64,000 nt of DNA, taken from assembly GCA_963924555.1 (NCBI GenBank), contig OZ004596.1:6086139-6150138 (forward strand), written 5' to 3'. Each line of letters starts with the position of its first letter. Position 1 is the stretch's first letter. The translations under genes and the position numbers were made by a program. Below are positions 32,001-46,700 of the stretch, piece by piece. Origin of the DNA: Crambe crambe. Taxonomy: Eukaryota > Porifera > Demospongiae > Poecilosclerida > Crambeidae. The notes under the pieces were generated by a model. That model ran no database searches, was not told the origin of the DNA, and saw only the letters and a list, made by a program, of their open reading frames with translations.

Positions 32001-35000
32001 CGTTTCAAATCTAGTAATTCACCACAGCGAGCTCGTGGAAGTCGTACTCCTAGTAATCAACGCTTTAAAACTAATAAATCACCACTGCCTCCTCGTGGTC
32101 CTAGCAATTGGCATCCTCCTCGTAGAAGTCTTACTCCTAGTAATCAACGCTTTAAAACTAACAAATCACCACTGCCTCCTCGTAGAAGTCTTATTACAGG
32201 TGATCGGCATTTCAAATCTAAACTCACTAATAAACAACTTAAGACTAATGGTTCTATACTTGCTGATGGATCAACTGGTGGTTTCCCAGTGGCTGGTTTC
32301 ACCCTGACTTCTGATAATCAGTATCTCCAAACTGATAAATCCTCATGGTTCACTCCTAGCATCCCTATTCCTGATACATCATTACAGTTCATTAATGGTG
32401 ACTTCACTCGTGGCAATCAGTATTTCAAATTTGCCTCTGCTGGTCAGTCATCACAGGCCACTTTTAGTGCTGTCACTCCAGATGCAGAATATTTCAAACT
32501 CAATTTTGTCCCTGTTGATCAACCACCACAAGTTACCCGAGGTGATCGTACTCCTGGTGAGCAGTATCTGGTCCCAGCTGGTCATGGTAATTTTACTCCT
32601 AGTGACCGGTATCTGGTCCCAGCTGGTCATTTAGATGTCCTTACTGATGGTGATCAATATCTCCCAGGTGATCAACCAACATTGCTTGCATCTGCCATCT
32701 TTGAATCACCTGATTATATCAGTATGAAAAAAGGTAGTGCACATGCAGATGGTCAGTTTATATATCCACCTCATCAAGCCAATGATAACCAATCATCTGG
32801 ACCCACCAATGTTGTTGAACCACAAGAATCAATCAAATCCAGTGATCAGCACCTTGAGTCTCCTCTTATTAGTGATAATCAACAGCTTACTTCTAGCGAT
32901 CAGCAACTTAAGTCTTCTTCATCACCTACTACTACCGTCCATGAATTTGCTAACGATCAGCAGTTGACATCTACAAGTCAATCATCTGAGTTTCCTATAC
33001 CAGATAATTTCCAAAAAGTCACTTCCTCTGATCACTCACTAACTGGTGATCAACATCTCAAGACTTCTAGTGATCAACATTTGGACTTTACTGGTGACCA
33101 GACTCCTGGTGATCAACAGTTGGAGTCTACTTTCCTGATTCCTGCTGATCAGGCTCAGATTTCTACTGCTGACCAGACTCCAGCTAATCAGACTCCAGCT
33201 GACCGGACTCCAATTCCACCTGCTGATCAGACTTCACCTGATCAGACTCCACCTGACCAGACTCCACCTGCTGATCAGACTTCACACATTCCAGCTGATC
33301 AGACTTCTCCTGGTGACCGGACTCCAGCTGAACAGACTCCACCTGCTGATCAGATTTCACACATTCCAGCTGATCAGACTTCTCCAGCTGAACAGACTCC
33401 ACCTGACCAGACTCCACCTGCTGATCAGACTTCTCCTGCTGCAGCTGAACAGACTCCACTTGCACCTGCTGATCAGACTCCACACATTCCAGCTGATCAG
33501 ACTTCTTCTGCTGACCGGACTCCAGCTGAACAGACTCCACCTGACCAGACTCCACCTGCTGATCAGATTTCTTCACCTGATCAGACTCCTGCTGACTGGA
33601 CTCCAGCTGAACAGACTCCACCTGCTGATCAGACTTCACATATTCCAGCTGACCAGACTCTTGCTGACCAGACACTTGCTGACCAGACTCCACAAGCTGA
33701 TCATACTCAAACTGACCAGTCTCCTGCTGATCAGATTACTCCTGCTGATCAGACTCCAGCTGTTGACCAGACACTTGCTGACCAGGCTTCACCTGGTGAT
33801 CAGACTTCACCTGGTGATCATACTCCAGCTGACCAGTCTCCTGCTGATCAGATTCCCACTGACCAGACTCCAGCTCATCAGACTCCTGCTGATCAGACTC
33901 CAGCTGACCAGACTCCTACTGATCAGACTCCTGCTGATCAGACTCCAGCTGACCAGACTCCTACTGATCAGACTCCTGATCAGACTCCTGCTGATCAGAC
34001 TCCTGATCAGACTCCAGCTGACCAGACTCCTGCTGATCAGACTCCAGCTGACCAGACTCCTGCTGATCAGACTCCAGCTGACCAGACTCCTGCTGATCAG
34101 ACTCCAGCTGACCAGACTCCTGCTGATCAGACTCCAGCTGACCAGATTCCTGCTGACCATGATCAGCATCTGATCAAGTCCACTCTTGTTGGCCAATCAT
34201 CAAAATTTGGTACTCATCGCCACTTAGTTACTAGTCAAGTATCTCTTACTGCTGACCAACCTGAACCTGATCAGTGTCCTGCTACTTCAAGTGATGTAGA
34301 TAAGCTTTCCAATAGTCGTTCAAAGCACCGTAAAAAAAAATCTGTCATACGATCACCTTCCAATCCATCTCCTAAGCTTTCCAAATATGATTCTGTTAAT
34401 CAGATGCCTATAGCAACCATATCATCCATACATATCCCTGGAAATCGGTCCCCTACTGAGTCCAATGAGCAAAGACAATCATCCTCTGCTTTTTTTCCAG
34501 CCATACAAAATATTGCTCATCATTCAGTATCTGCCTCTACTGTATCGTCTGCCAATCGGTCACCTCTCAACAAAAAATCAATCCGAAATCTCATTGAACA
34601 AGAACAAACTGAAGACCACGCACAAATTATTTCTCAGTCCATACAAAAAACTACTCGAGTGTCCAAATTTAAATGGCTTGAGTTATTACGGAATATATTT
34701 GGTCAGAAAACTCATCAACAACCAGTGAAACCTGCCACAGATGAAGTGGTCGGTTCTACGTCTGCTCTAACAATGTCTACTGTAACAACCAAGTCTAAAT
34801 TTAGTATCCAAGCATTGCGAAATATATTTTCACGAAAAGCCCAAAGCAAGCAGTTGGTTACTACTCAGTCTGAACAAAGTGCTAGTGCTAATGTGGTGAA
34901 ATCTGAAACTATTGATCATGTGGATGGATCTGCGTCCGGTATTACAGTGTTTAAAACAGTAACTAAATCGAGATTTAATTTTCAAACATTACGAAATAGA

Positions 35001-37220
35001 TGGATTCAACGATTTCAGCGTAAAAAAATTGCTATTGCTCAAATTGATGAGCGTGCTAATACTCTCAGAAGCAAGGTTGTGAATTTATTAGAGCCCACTG
35101 AATCTAGACTGTCTGCTGCAACTGTGTCTACCACAACAACAAGATCAAGGCTTAGTTTTCAAGCATTGCGAAGGAATTTTTCTCAGAAAATCCACTCTGG
35201 TGGTAGTAGACTGGCTGACTCTTTGCCAGATCAGTCTTCTGAACCTGAACTTGGATTTCATTTGACGAAGTCATTCCACTCCACACATTCTGAAACATTG
35301 TTGAAGGAAACTTCACCAGAATCTGTTAAAATAACAGCCTCGTCCCATGATGATGTTACGCTAGATATTGACACACTAGAAACTTTCAGCACCCCATCGA
35401 ACCTTATTGATAGGTTCAGAGAACTAATGATCATAATGGGATTGGAAATAGTCAATATACATGAAGACAGCAGTTACTCAAGGAACAAGAATATAAAGAA
35501 ACAATTCTGTAGACAGATTGGTGTGCAGGAGGCTGCATTATTTGACCCTGAGGGTCTAGTGCTGACTAAATATAACAGGAAAATGATTCTATGTCTTCTT
35601 GATGTGGCCACTTTCGCCGAGGCAATAGGAATTCACCCTCCTCATTGGGTTCACGTGTTTGATAAGTCACAAAAGAGAGAAACTAAGTCACATGAACCAG
35701 AAAAGGCACTGCTAAACAAGAATGTATGTGCAGCTAGATGGAGTCTTTGTTCTTTTACTATTAATATTATGCAGGTACTGAAGAAATGGTGGGACTGTAA
35801 ATGTCAGACCAATCCACTTAAAATCACTTCAAGAGGAAGCAAAACATTGATCATCTCAGGAGGTAGAGTTAAAGGTGAAAGGATGGTCCGTATACAAGTA
35901 TGTTGGATAAATCACTATTTCATTTCATGATTGGATGCTATAATGTTGCCATGCAGGTGCCAGAGTTGAAGGCTCGTGTGTACATAGACAACATCCTACA
36001 AATTGACTATGATGCGATAATGGTTCGTGTTGGGGGAGGTTGGGAACCTCTGAGCAACTTTCTCCTGGAATATGATCCATGCAAAGCACATAAATCTCAC
36101 TCAGGTACATAGTTACTTGTTATTTTTCCCCCCTTTATTACAAGTTTGTGATAATTGCTTCATTAGTTGCCACAACTCTCACATCCTTAAAGGATAATAA
36201 CATCATGCCGTCATACGATGAGGAAATGAATGATCTTGCCACACCATCCTCTGATCATGAGGAGGAAGGAAGATACTCTGGCAGTTCTTCATGTCCATTA
36301 GCCAACATCCAGGAAGAAAGTGGTACTACAAAATTTATAGAATCCATGAAAATGATGGGATTGGAGATTCTCAATATGAAGGAAGAATTAGGATCAATGA
36401 AGAAGTGGGGCGTGATCCAAATGACATCTCATAATTGTAACATTTCTTGGAGTTCAAAGATGGGTGTTGAGGAAGCTAATATTTTTGGTTCTGTGGGCCT
36501 GACACTAGAAAAAGATGAAAAGAAGATGGTCTTGTGTTATCTAGATATGGTTCACTTCACTGAGACAATGGGAATCACCCCCCCCGAGGTCATTAAGTCT
36601 TTCACAGATGCATCACAAACACATTATGAATCAGAAGAGACATTGGAAGAGAGGGTATGTATCAAGACCCAGAATAGTAGTTAAAATTAATAATAATTTT
36701 AGGTACTCAGGACAGTGAGGGCCTGCCGATGTCTGACTAATCCACTTGAAATCACTCCAGAAGGGAATGGTGTTTTTATCATCTCAGGGGGAAATATTGG
36801 ATCTAATAAAAGATTACTCACTCGAGGACCTCAGAATGATTGCAAGCATTTTGATGGAAGAGGTAGACATCATATCGCTGTACGTATCGGAGGAGGTTGG
36901 GTTAATTTGAACAAGTATCTCCTGGAACATGATCCATGCAGAATTCAGAAATTTATATCAGGTAGCTAGTTAAATGTAGCCTCGTTCCCAGGCCTTCCTC
37001 TCTCACTTGTAGTCTCTCATCGAAGAAAAGTACAGAGACTACAAGTGAGAGAGGAAGGCCTGGGAATGAGGCTAAGTTAAATGCATAGTAATATGTATTC
37101 ATAACAAGTGTTAGCAAAAGCTAGCTAGCTAATGTAATAATAATTATTATTTTATTTTATACAGTTGGAGCCCTCTATGGAAAAATCTGCGTTGAAACAA
37201 GAGTTATCCAGAGAGAATGA
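29058..37220 (+). CDS. Giant repeat protein with two half-CH/GAR units (gene B)
   Basis: Six exons join in phase to 2579 residues: 29058-35723 (one 6.7-kb exon), 35775-35897, 35957-36104, 36167-36654, 36703-36961, 37165-37220. Residues 1-135 form a C2-like beta domain shared with genes C-F (LPKQAAVLACKVKPPES, CPIYFFKCEKYPEQLKFLF). Residues 150-1700 are low-complexity repeats with (T)PGDQ and (T)PADQ units. A basic amphipathic motif recurs four times near residues 1870-2050. Half-CH 1 is near 2120-2200 (QIGVQEAALFDPEGLVLTKY, LCLLDVATFAEAIGIHPPHW), GAR 1 follows (CKCQTNPLKITSRGSKTLII, VRVGGGWEPLSNFLLEYDPC), then half-CH 2 (KMGVEEANIFGSVGLTLEKD) and GAR 2 (VRIGGGWVNLNKYLLEHDPC). The GARs predict microtubule binding. 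The CH keeps only its C-terminal half, so actin binding is doubtful. I know no named orthologue. Confidence 0.88.
30405..30712 (+). repeat. 51-bp coding repeat (FTPGDQHLKSGQPPHGD)
   Basis: About six near-identical 51-bp units, each 17 residues, lie head to tail in gene B. Looser relatives (GDQ..LKS, NLTQGDQYTPSDQLFKSV) continue on both sides from about 29800 to 31700. Changes between copies are mostly third-base or conservative. Confidence 0.93.
33160..34155 (+). repeat. 15/30-bp coding repeat (TPADQ)
   Basis: About one kilobase of ACTCCAGCTGACCAG and ACTCCTGCTGATCAG units encodes tandem TPADQ, with PPADQ, TPDQ and IPADQ variants. From 33880 to 34150 it is an almost perfect 30-bp repeat (TPADQTPADQ). 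Deletions of multiples of three keep the frame open. Confidence 0.95.
36977..37074. mobile_element. Short foldback (MITE-like) insertion in gene B intron
   Basis: Two 40-nt arms, 36978-37017 and 37034-37073, are inverted copies with one G/A difference, around a 16-nt loop. The element is flanked by a 9-bp direct repeat AGTTAAATG (36968-36976 and 37075-37083), the mark of a target-site duplication. It sits just after the exon 5 donor at 36961. A 9-bp duplication is typical of Mutator-like elements, but no transposase is present to confirm this. Confidence 0.85.
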
Positions 37221-37316
37221 ATATTATAGTTACTACCTAGGTACATTGATATAAACACTCAACGTTTGGTCATAGCATACTGTAGTGGCCGATCGCGCGC
37301 ATGTGCATTTCATTAT

Positions 37317-37326
37317 GCGCATGCGC
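37317..37326. promoter_or_regulatory. NRF1-like palindrome GCGCATGCGC (gene C)
   Basis: A perfect match to the NRF1 consensus core (T before, T after) lies 55 bp upstream of the gene C ATG. A related GCGCGCATGTGCA word is at about 37295. Confidence 0.65.
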
Positions 37327-37381
37327 TATAATAGTATAATCAACACGCGTACGCAGCGCAGCTAGCACGACTCGACTCGCA

Positions 37382-40495
<3,114 letters not shown>

Positions 40496-40506
40496 TTATA
40501 ACAGAA

Positions 40507-40510
<4 letters not shown>

Positions 40511-40600
<90 letters not shown>

Positions 40601-40612
40601 TATTATTATTAT
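40511..40612. repeat. (TAA)n(TTA)n inverted simple repeat
   Basis: About 46 bp of TAA units run directly into about 55 bp of TTA units, with one interruption, so the whole forms a near-perfect palindrome. It lies between the gene C stop and the gene D NRF1-like site, 100-200 bp upstream of the gene D ATG. Confidence 0.95.
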
Positions 40613-40659
40613 AAAAATAATTAATAAACACTCGAGCAGCGCGCAGCGCCGCAGTTACT

Positions 40660-40669
40660 GCGCATGCGT
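40660..40669. promoter_or_regulatory. NRF1-like palindrome GCGCATGCGT (gene D)
   Basis: Lies 41 bp before the gene D ATG, in a GC-rich island (GCGCGCAGCGCCGCAG) inside an otherwise AT-rich gap between genes C and D. Confidence 0.65.
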
Positions 40670-40710
40670 TATTGACGCGCGCAACATAACAGGTATACTA
40701 GCGCCGCACT

Positions 40711-43700
40711 ATGTATGTTGTTGTTGAAATAATAAAAGCCAGGCTTCCTAAGCAAGCAGCAATACTGGCCTGCAAGATTAAACCTCCAGAGTCACAATAC
40801 TTCCCGAAACAAAAAGTGCGTTATCGTAATGCCACCAAAAAAAGTGGCACCTCTCTGCATGGCCTTGAAAAATGTCCAATTTACTTCTTTAAATGTGAGA
40901 AATATCCAGAAAAATTTACACTTATTTTCACAGTAGTAGATAGGAATCGTAAAGTGATTGCAAGCTGTGAGAACACTCTGACTTTTGCCAAATCATTCTT
41001 CAGTAGACAGGTTACATTCCCTAAAGAATTTCAACGAAAAGTACATGTGGTAGAGCTCAACTCTAGAAATATTGAGAAGGATCTCTTCCTCTGGTTTAGA
41101 GTTAGGGAAACAAAACCTAGAGACAAGACTCAGCCATCCAATCCAACTTCCAATGAAGATGTCACATTACCTGATGCTGTGTTACCTTCTGATATTGCAT
41201 TACCTCCTGATAATGAATCTCCTCTGCCAATTCCAGCTTGTAGATCTCCTGATAAATCAGCCCTTATGAATATCAATGAATCATTGAGTGATGATGATAC
41301 AGCCTCCTCTGCCAAGAGTGAATTACATAAGTCGGATTTATCTGAGATTATACCTGTTGAACAGCACCATCCAACATCCAGTGAGATACCTTCCCATCCT
41401 GCTGATCAATACTTAATTACAGCCAGCCCTCCAGCTGATCAGCCTCTCAACCCTTCTCTAGTTCCCGCATTCAGTGAATTGCCTTCCCATCCTATTGACC
41501 CCTCTCCTCTGGTTCCCACTTCCAGTGAGTTATCTTACCACCATCCTACTGGTCAATACTTAATGACAGCCAGCCCTCCAGCTGATGACCCTTCTCTGGT
41601 TCCCACATCCAGCAAGTTACCTTCCCATCCTGCTGATCAATACTTAATGACAGCCAGCCCTCCAGCTGATCAGCCTCTCAACTCTTCTCTGGTTCCAACA
41701 TCCAGTGAGTTATCTTACCACCATCCTGCTGCTCAATACTTAATGACAGCCAGCCCTCCAGCTGATGATCCTTCTCTGCTTCCCACATCCAGTGAGTTAC
41801 CTGCTGAGATCATAACCAGGCCTTATACTACAGCAGATCAGCCTCTTGACCCTTCTCTGGTGCAAACAGAATTTACACCCACTGAACACAGCTCTCCATT
41901 ACAAATTTTAATACAATCACTATATTATCTTGAGTCAATAACTCCTGGTGATGAGCATTTGAAGTCTCCGTCATTTGAACCAACACAATCAAGTGAACTA
42001 ACTCCTAGTGATCAGCAATTGAAATCTCAACCAACACAATCAATTGAGTTATATCTTGGTGATAGACATCTGAAGTCAATATTACAGGAGGTGTCACAAC
42101 TAACTCTTGGTGATCAGCAATCGAAGTCCCTATCATTACAATCAATTCCTGGTGATCAACATCTCAAGTCTTCATTAATGAAATCATCTGAGTTGATTCT
42201 TGGTGATCATCATCTCAGGGCTATACTACAGGAAGTATCGAACTCACATTATGGAAATCAGCATCTCAAATCTTCATCTCTTGATTTAACACAATCAATT
42301 CTTGGTGATAAGCATCTCAAATATTCACCTAGTGGAGCAATAAAATCACCTGAGTTAGTTCTTGCTGACAAGTATTCATCAAATGAATCTATAAAATCAC
42401 CTGAGTTGATTCTTGGTAATAAATATTCACCAAATGGATCAAAAAAATCGTCTGAATTAACTCTTGGTGAGAAATGCCGCAAATCTTCAACAACTAAATC
42501 ACCTGAGCTTATTCTTGGTGATAAAAATCTCAATTCCTCATCAAATAAATCAACACAATCACATGAGTTAATTTCTGACGATAAATCTGAGCCAAGTATT
42601 TATGATAAACACCACAAATCTCTTGAATCAATGATATCTTCTGAGCTAATCATTGGTGATAAACATTACAAATCTTCATCAAATAAATCAATACAATCAC
42701 CCAAGTTAATTATTGGTGATAAGTCTTCATTTCCTGAGCTGATTCTTGATGATAAACATTCATCTCCTGAATTAAGAAAGTCACCTGAGTTGATTCTTGG
42801 TGATACACATCTCAATCTTCAGTTGATAAAATCATCTGAATTAATTTTTGGTGATAAGGATCTCAAATCATCATTGAACGAATCACCCAAATTGATCCCT
42901 GATGATCAATATCTCAAGTGTATGATACTCCAAGAAATATCACAACCACTCAAATTAACTCCAGATCAGTATCCATCACTTAGATCGACAAAGTCACATG
43001 AGTTGATTATGGGTGGGGACAAATCTCCATCACTTAAACTGACAAAGTCACATGAATTGATTCTAGGTAATCACTTTGAATCTTTATCCTTAAAATCACA
43101 CGAGTTAACTTCTGGCGATCGCCATCTAAAGTCTTCATCACTCGAAGTAGTGAAATCTTCTGATCACGGATTGATATTCAGTGAACAACATCTCAAGTCT
43201 TCATCATTCAACTTAACAAAATCACATGAATTAACTCCTGGCAATCACCATCTTAAATCTTCATCACTTGAAGTAGTAAAATCCTCTGATAGTGAGTTGA
43301 TCTTTAGTGAACAACCATTCGACTCGAATAAATCATCCAAGTCAACTTCTGATGATCAATATCTTAAATCTATGTTACAGGATTTAACAGAACCATTAGA
43401 GTTAATTCCAGGTGATCTAAAATCTTCATCACCAGAGTTAACTCCTGGTGATAAATTTCTCAAGTCTATGCTACAGAAATTAACACGACAACTTGAATTA
43501 ACTCCAGGTGATCAATATCTCAAGGATATAATACAAGACTTGATCCAACCACCACCACCAAAGGCAGCTGCTTATGATCTTAAACTTCCACTAATCAAAA
43601 CACCCAATTCTTTTCCTAGTGAGTCTCCTGAATATCCTATTAACCGTCCTATTTCTACCACCCCTGTGGATCAATTTCCTGAGATCGCATGTGATCCAAC

Positions 43701-46700
43701 TCTAAAATATGTCACAGCTGCTGTTAAGTATGTGCCACTCAGCAATGTGTCACCAACCTTTGCTGATCGACCTATTGCTATAGCACCTGAATTTACTCCT
43801 GTTGATGAGCATGCAATATTTTCTCCCCCTAATCACTCAGCAAGGATTTTTACTCCAGGGGATTCACATTCCAAGTATGTAAATAACTTCATATCAGGAG
43901 ATTATCATCTCAAATTTGTCCCCACTGACCATACAATATCCGAACCTACTCAGGGAGATCACCACGTCAAATCCACACCTATTGAGCATACAACATCCGA
44001 ACCTACTCAGGGAGATCACCACGTCAAATCCACACCTATTGAGCATACAACATCCGAACCTACTCAGGGAGATCACCACGTCAAATCCACACCTATTGAG
44101 CATACAACATCCGAACCTACTCAGGGAGATCACCACGTCAAATCCACACCTATTGAGCATACAACATCCGAACCTACTCAGGGAGATCACCACGTCAAAT
44201 CCACACCTATTGAGCATACAACATCCGAACCTACTCAGGGAGATCACCACGTCAAATTCACACCTATTGAGCATACAACTTCTGAGTTTACTCGAGCAGA
44301 TCATCGTCTCAAACTCACTTCTACTCAACACAGAACATTCAGTCAAAGAAATCATCGTGTTAAATCCGCCCCTACTGAGCATAGAGCATTTACTCAAGGG
44401 GATCATCATGTCAAATTTATCCCTACTAAGCATAGAGCATTTACTCAAGGAAATCATCGTGTTAAATCTGCCCCTACTGAGCATAGAAGATTTATTCAAG
44501 GAAATTATCGTGTTAAATCTGCCCCTACTGAGCATAGAAGATTTATTCAAGGAAATTATCGTGTTAAATCTGCCCCTACTGAGCATAGAGCATTTAATCA
44601 TGTCAAATTCATCCCTATCAAGCATAGAGGATTTACTCAAGATCATTGTGTTAAATTTATCCCTACTGAGCATAAAGGATTTAGTCAAGGAAATCATCGT
44701 GTCAAATCTGCTCCTACTGAGCATAGAGAATTTATTCAAGGGGATCATCGTGTCAAATCTGCCCCTACTGAGCATAGAACATTTACTCGAGGAGATCAAT
44801 GTGTTAAATTTATCCCTACTAAGCATAAAAGATTTACTCAAGGAAATCATCGTGTTAAATCTGAGCATAGAGAATTTATTCAAGGGGATCATCGTGTCAA
44901 ATCTGCTCCTACTGAGCATAGAGAATTTATTCAAGGGGATCATCGTGTCAAATCTGCTCCTACTGAGCACACAACATATGAGATTACTCTAGGAGATCAT
45001 CGTGTCAAATCCACCTCCACTGAGTATGGAATATCTACTCCAGGAGATCATTCTGCCCCTACTAAGCACACAACATCTGAGATTATTCTAGGGGATCGTC
45101 ATCTCAAATCCTTCCCTACTGAATATACTCAAGGAGATCATGATGTCAAATCCACCTCTGCACCTGAGTCTACTTTAGGAGATCATTATCTCAAGTCTAT
45201 CCCTGCAGACCATTTGATATCTGAGTCAACAAAATCTGTCTTAGATAATCAATCATCTGAGATTACTCCTGCTGATCAATCTTCTGAGTTTAGTTCCACT
45301 GATAATCTGCAGCTACTTCCCAAGTCCACCCGATCTCACAAATCAGGTGTATTATTTCGATTGCTCAAATCTGCCCACCTTCTTCGATCTCGTATACGCA
45401 AACTCTCTCACCTTGGATCAGCTCACAAAATCACACATTCTGACCAGTCTCATCCACAAACTCCTAAATTTAGCTCTCTAGAGACTTCTCCCACTGTTGA
45501 TGATCAGAATCTCCTTGCTGATCAGACTATTCTTGTTGATAAGCATGCAGAGCCCACCATTGCTGGTCAGCTACTGGTGTGTTCTGAACATCTCAAGTGC
45601 TCAGTGGCACAGAACACGATAGCTGGCTATGAATATAAACAATGCACTCAGTTGCCTAGGGCTGGTTTTGACAAGTATGCTCAGTTGCCTAGGGCTGGTT
45701 TTGACAAGTATGCTCAGGTGCCTAGGACTGGTTTTGACAAGTATGCTCAGGTGCCTAGGACTGGTTTTGACAAGTATGCTCAGGTGCCTAGGACTGGTTT
45801 TGACAAGTATGCTCAGGTGCCTAGGGCAGGTTTTGACAAGTATGCTCAGTTGCCTAGGGCTGGTTTTGACAAATATGCTCAGTTACCTAGGGCTGGTATT
45901 GATGAGAGTGTTCAGTTGCCTAGGGCTGGCATTGACGAGAGTGCTCAGCTGCCTAGGGCTGGTTTTGATCAGTTTCCAAAGAAAAAGCATCACATGAAGT
46001 CTCATGTCATTCGATCTGCCAGCTCTCATTCTGGTAGATTTCCCCCCAAACCTTCTGACCAATCCAGTCATCAGTTGCTCAAATACATCTCTGTCAATCA
46101 ATTGCCTGAGGTCACTCGGTCATCCATACATATCCCTGGCAATCGGTCCCCCACTGAATCTGATCAGCATGAACAATCTTCCTCTGCTACATTCTCAAGT
46201 TCCATACAAAGTCATTTGTCAGTGGCAGCATCTGTACCATCAGATATCTCACCTAGAAAGGCTCAGAAAACTGCTTCAACATCTAAATTGATCCGAAGTA
46301 AATCTTCTAAAGATGAAATGTCACCTATAAAGCCTCAGCAAACTACTTTCATATCTGAATTGATCCCAAGTAGATCTCAAACTCCGTCTAAAGGTATTAT
46401 TGATGAATCTGTATCATCAGATATGTCACCTAGAAAAGCTCAGCAAACTACTTTCACATCTGAATCTCAAACTCTTTATAAAGAATCTGTACTATCAGAT
46501 ATGTCACCTAGAAAGGCTCAGCAAACTACTCCTACGTCTGAATTGATCCAAAGTAAATTCGATCAAGAAACTAGATCTAAAGCCACCACCATTGCTGATG
46601 AAGAACTTTCAAAGTCTAGGGGTCCACTGGTTGAATCAACTGCTGTGAATCCTGCAACGACAAAACTTCATTATTTGAATAAGTCTAAATCTACCCAAAC

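Noticed and set aside
33184-34196. Alternative frames on both strands across the TPADQ array (Leu/Arg-rich or Val/Glu/Ser/Gln-rich)
   Set aside because: Same repeat effect; they start and stop with the array, whereas the gene B frame runs through.
43894-44992. Long overlapping frames on both strands (358 codons each) inside gene D
   Set aside because: They are shadows of the 57-bp tandem repeat: any frame of a stop-free unit stays open. The frame of gene D has the conserved head and tail domains and continues on both sides.
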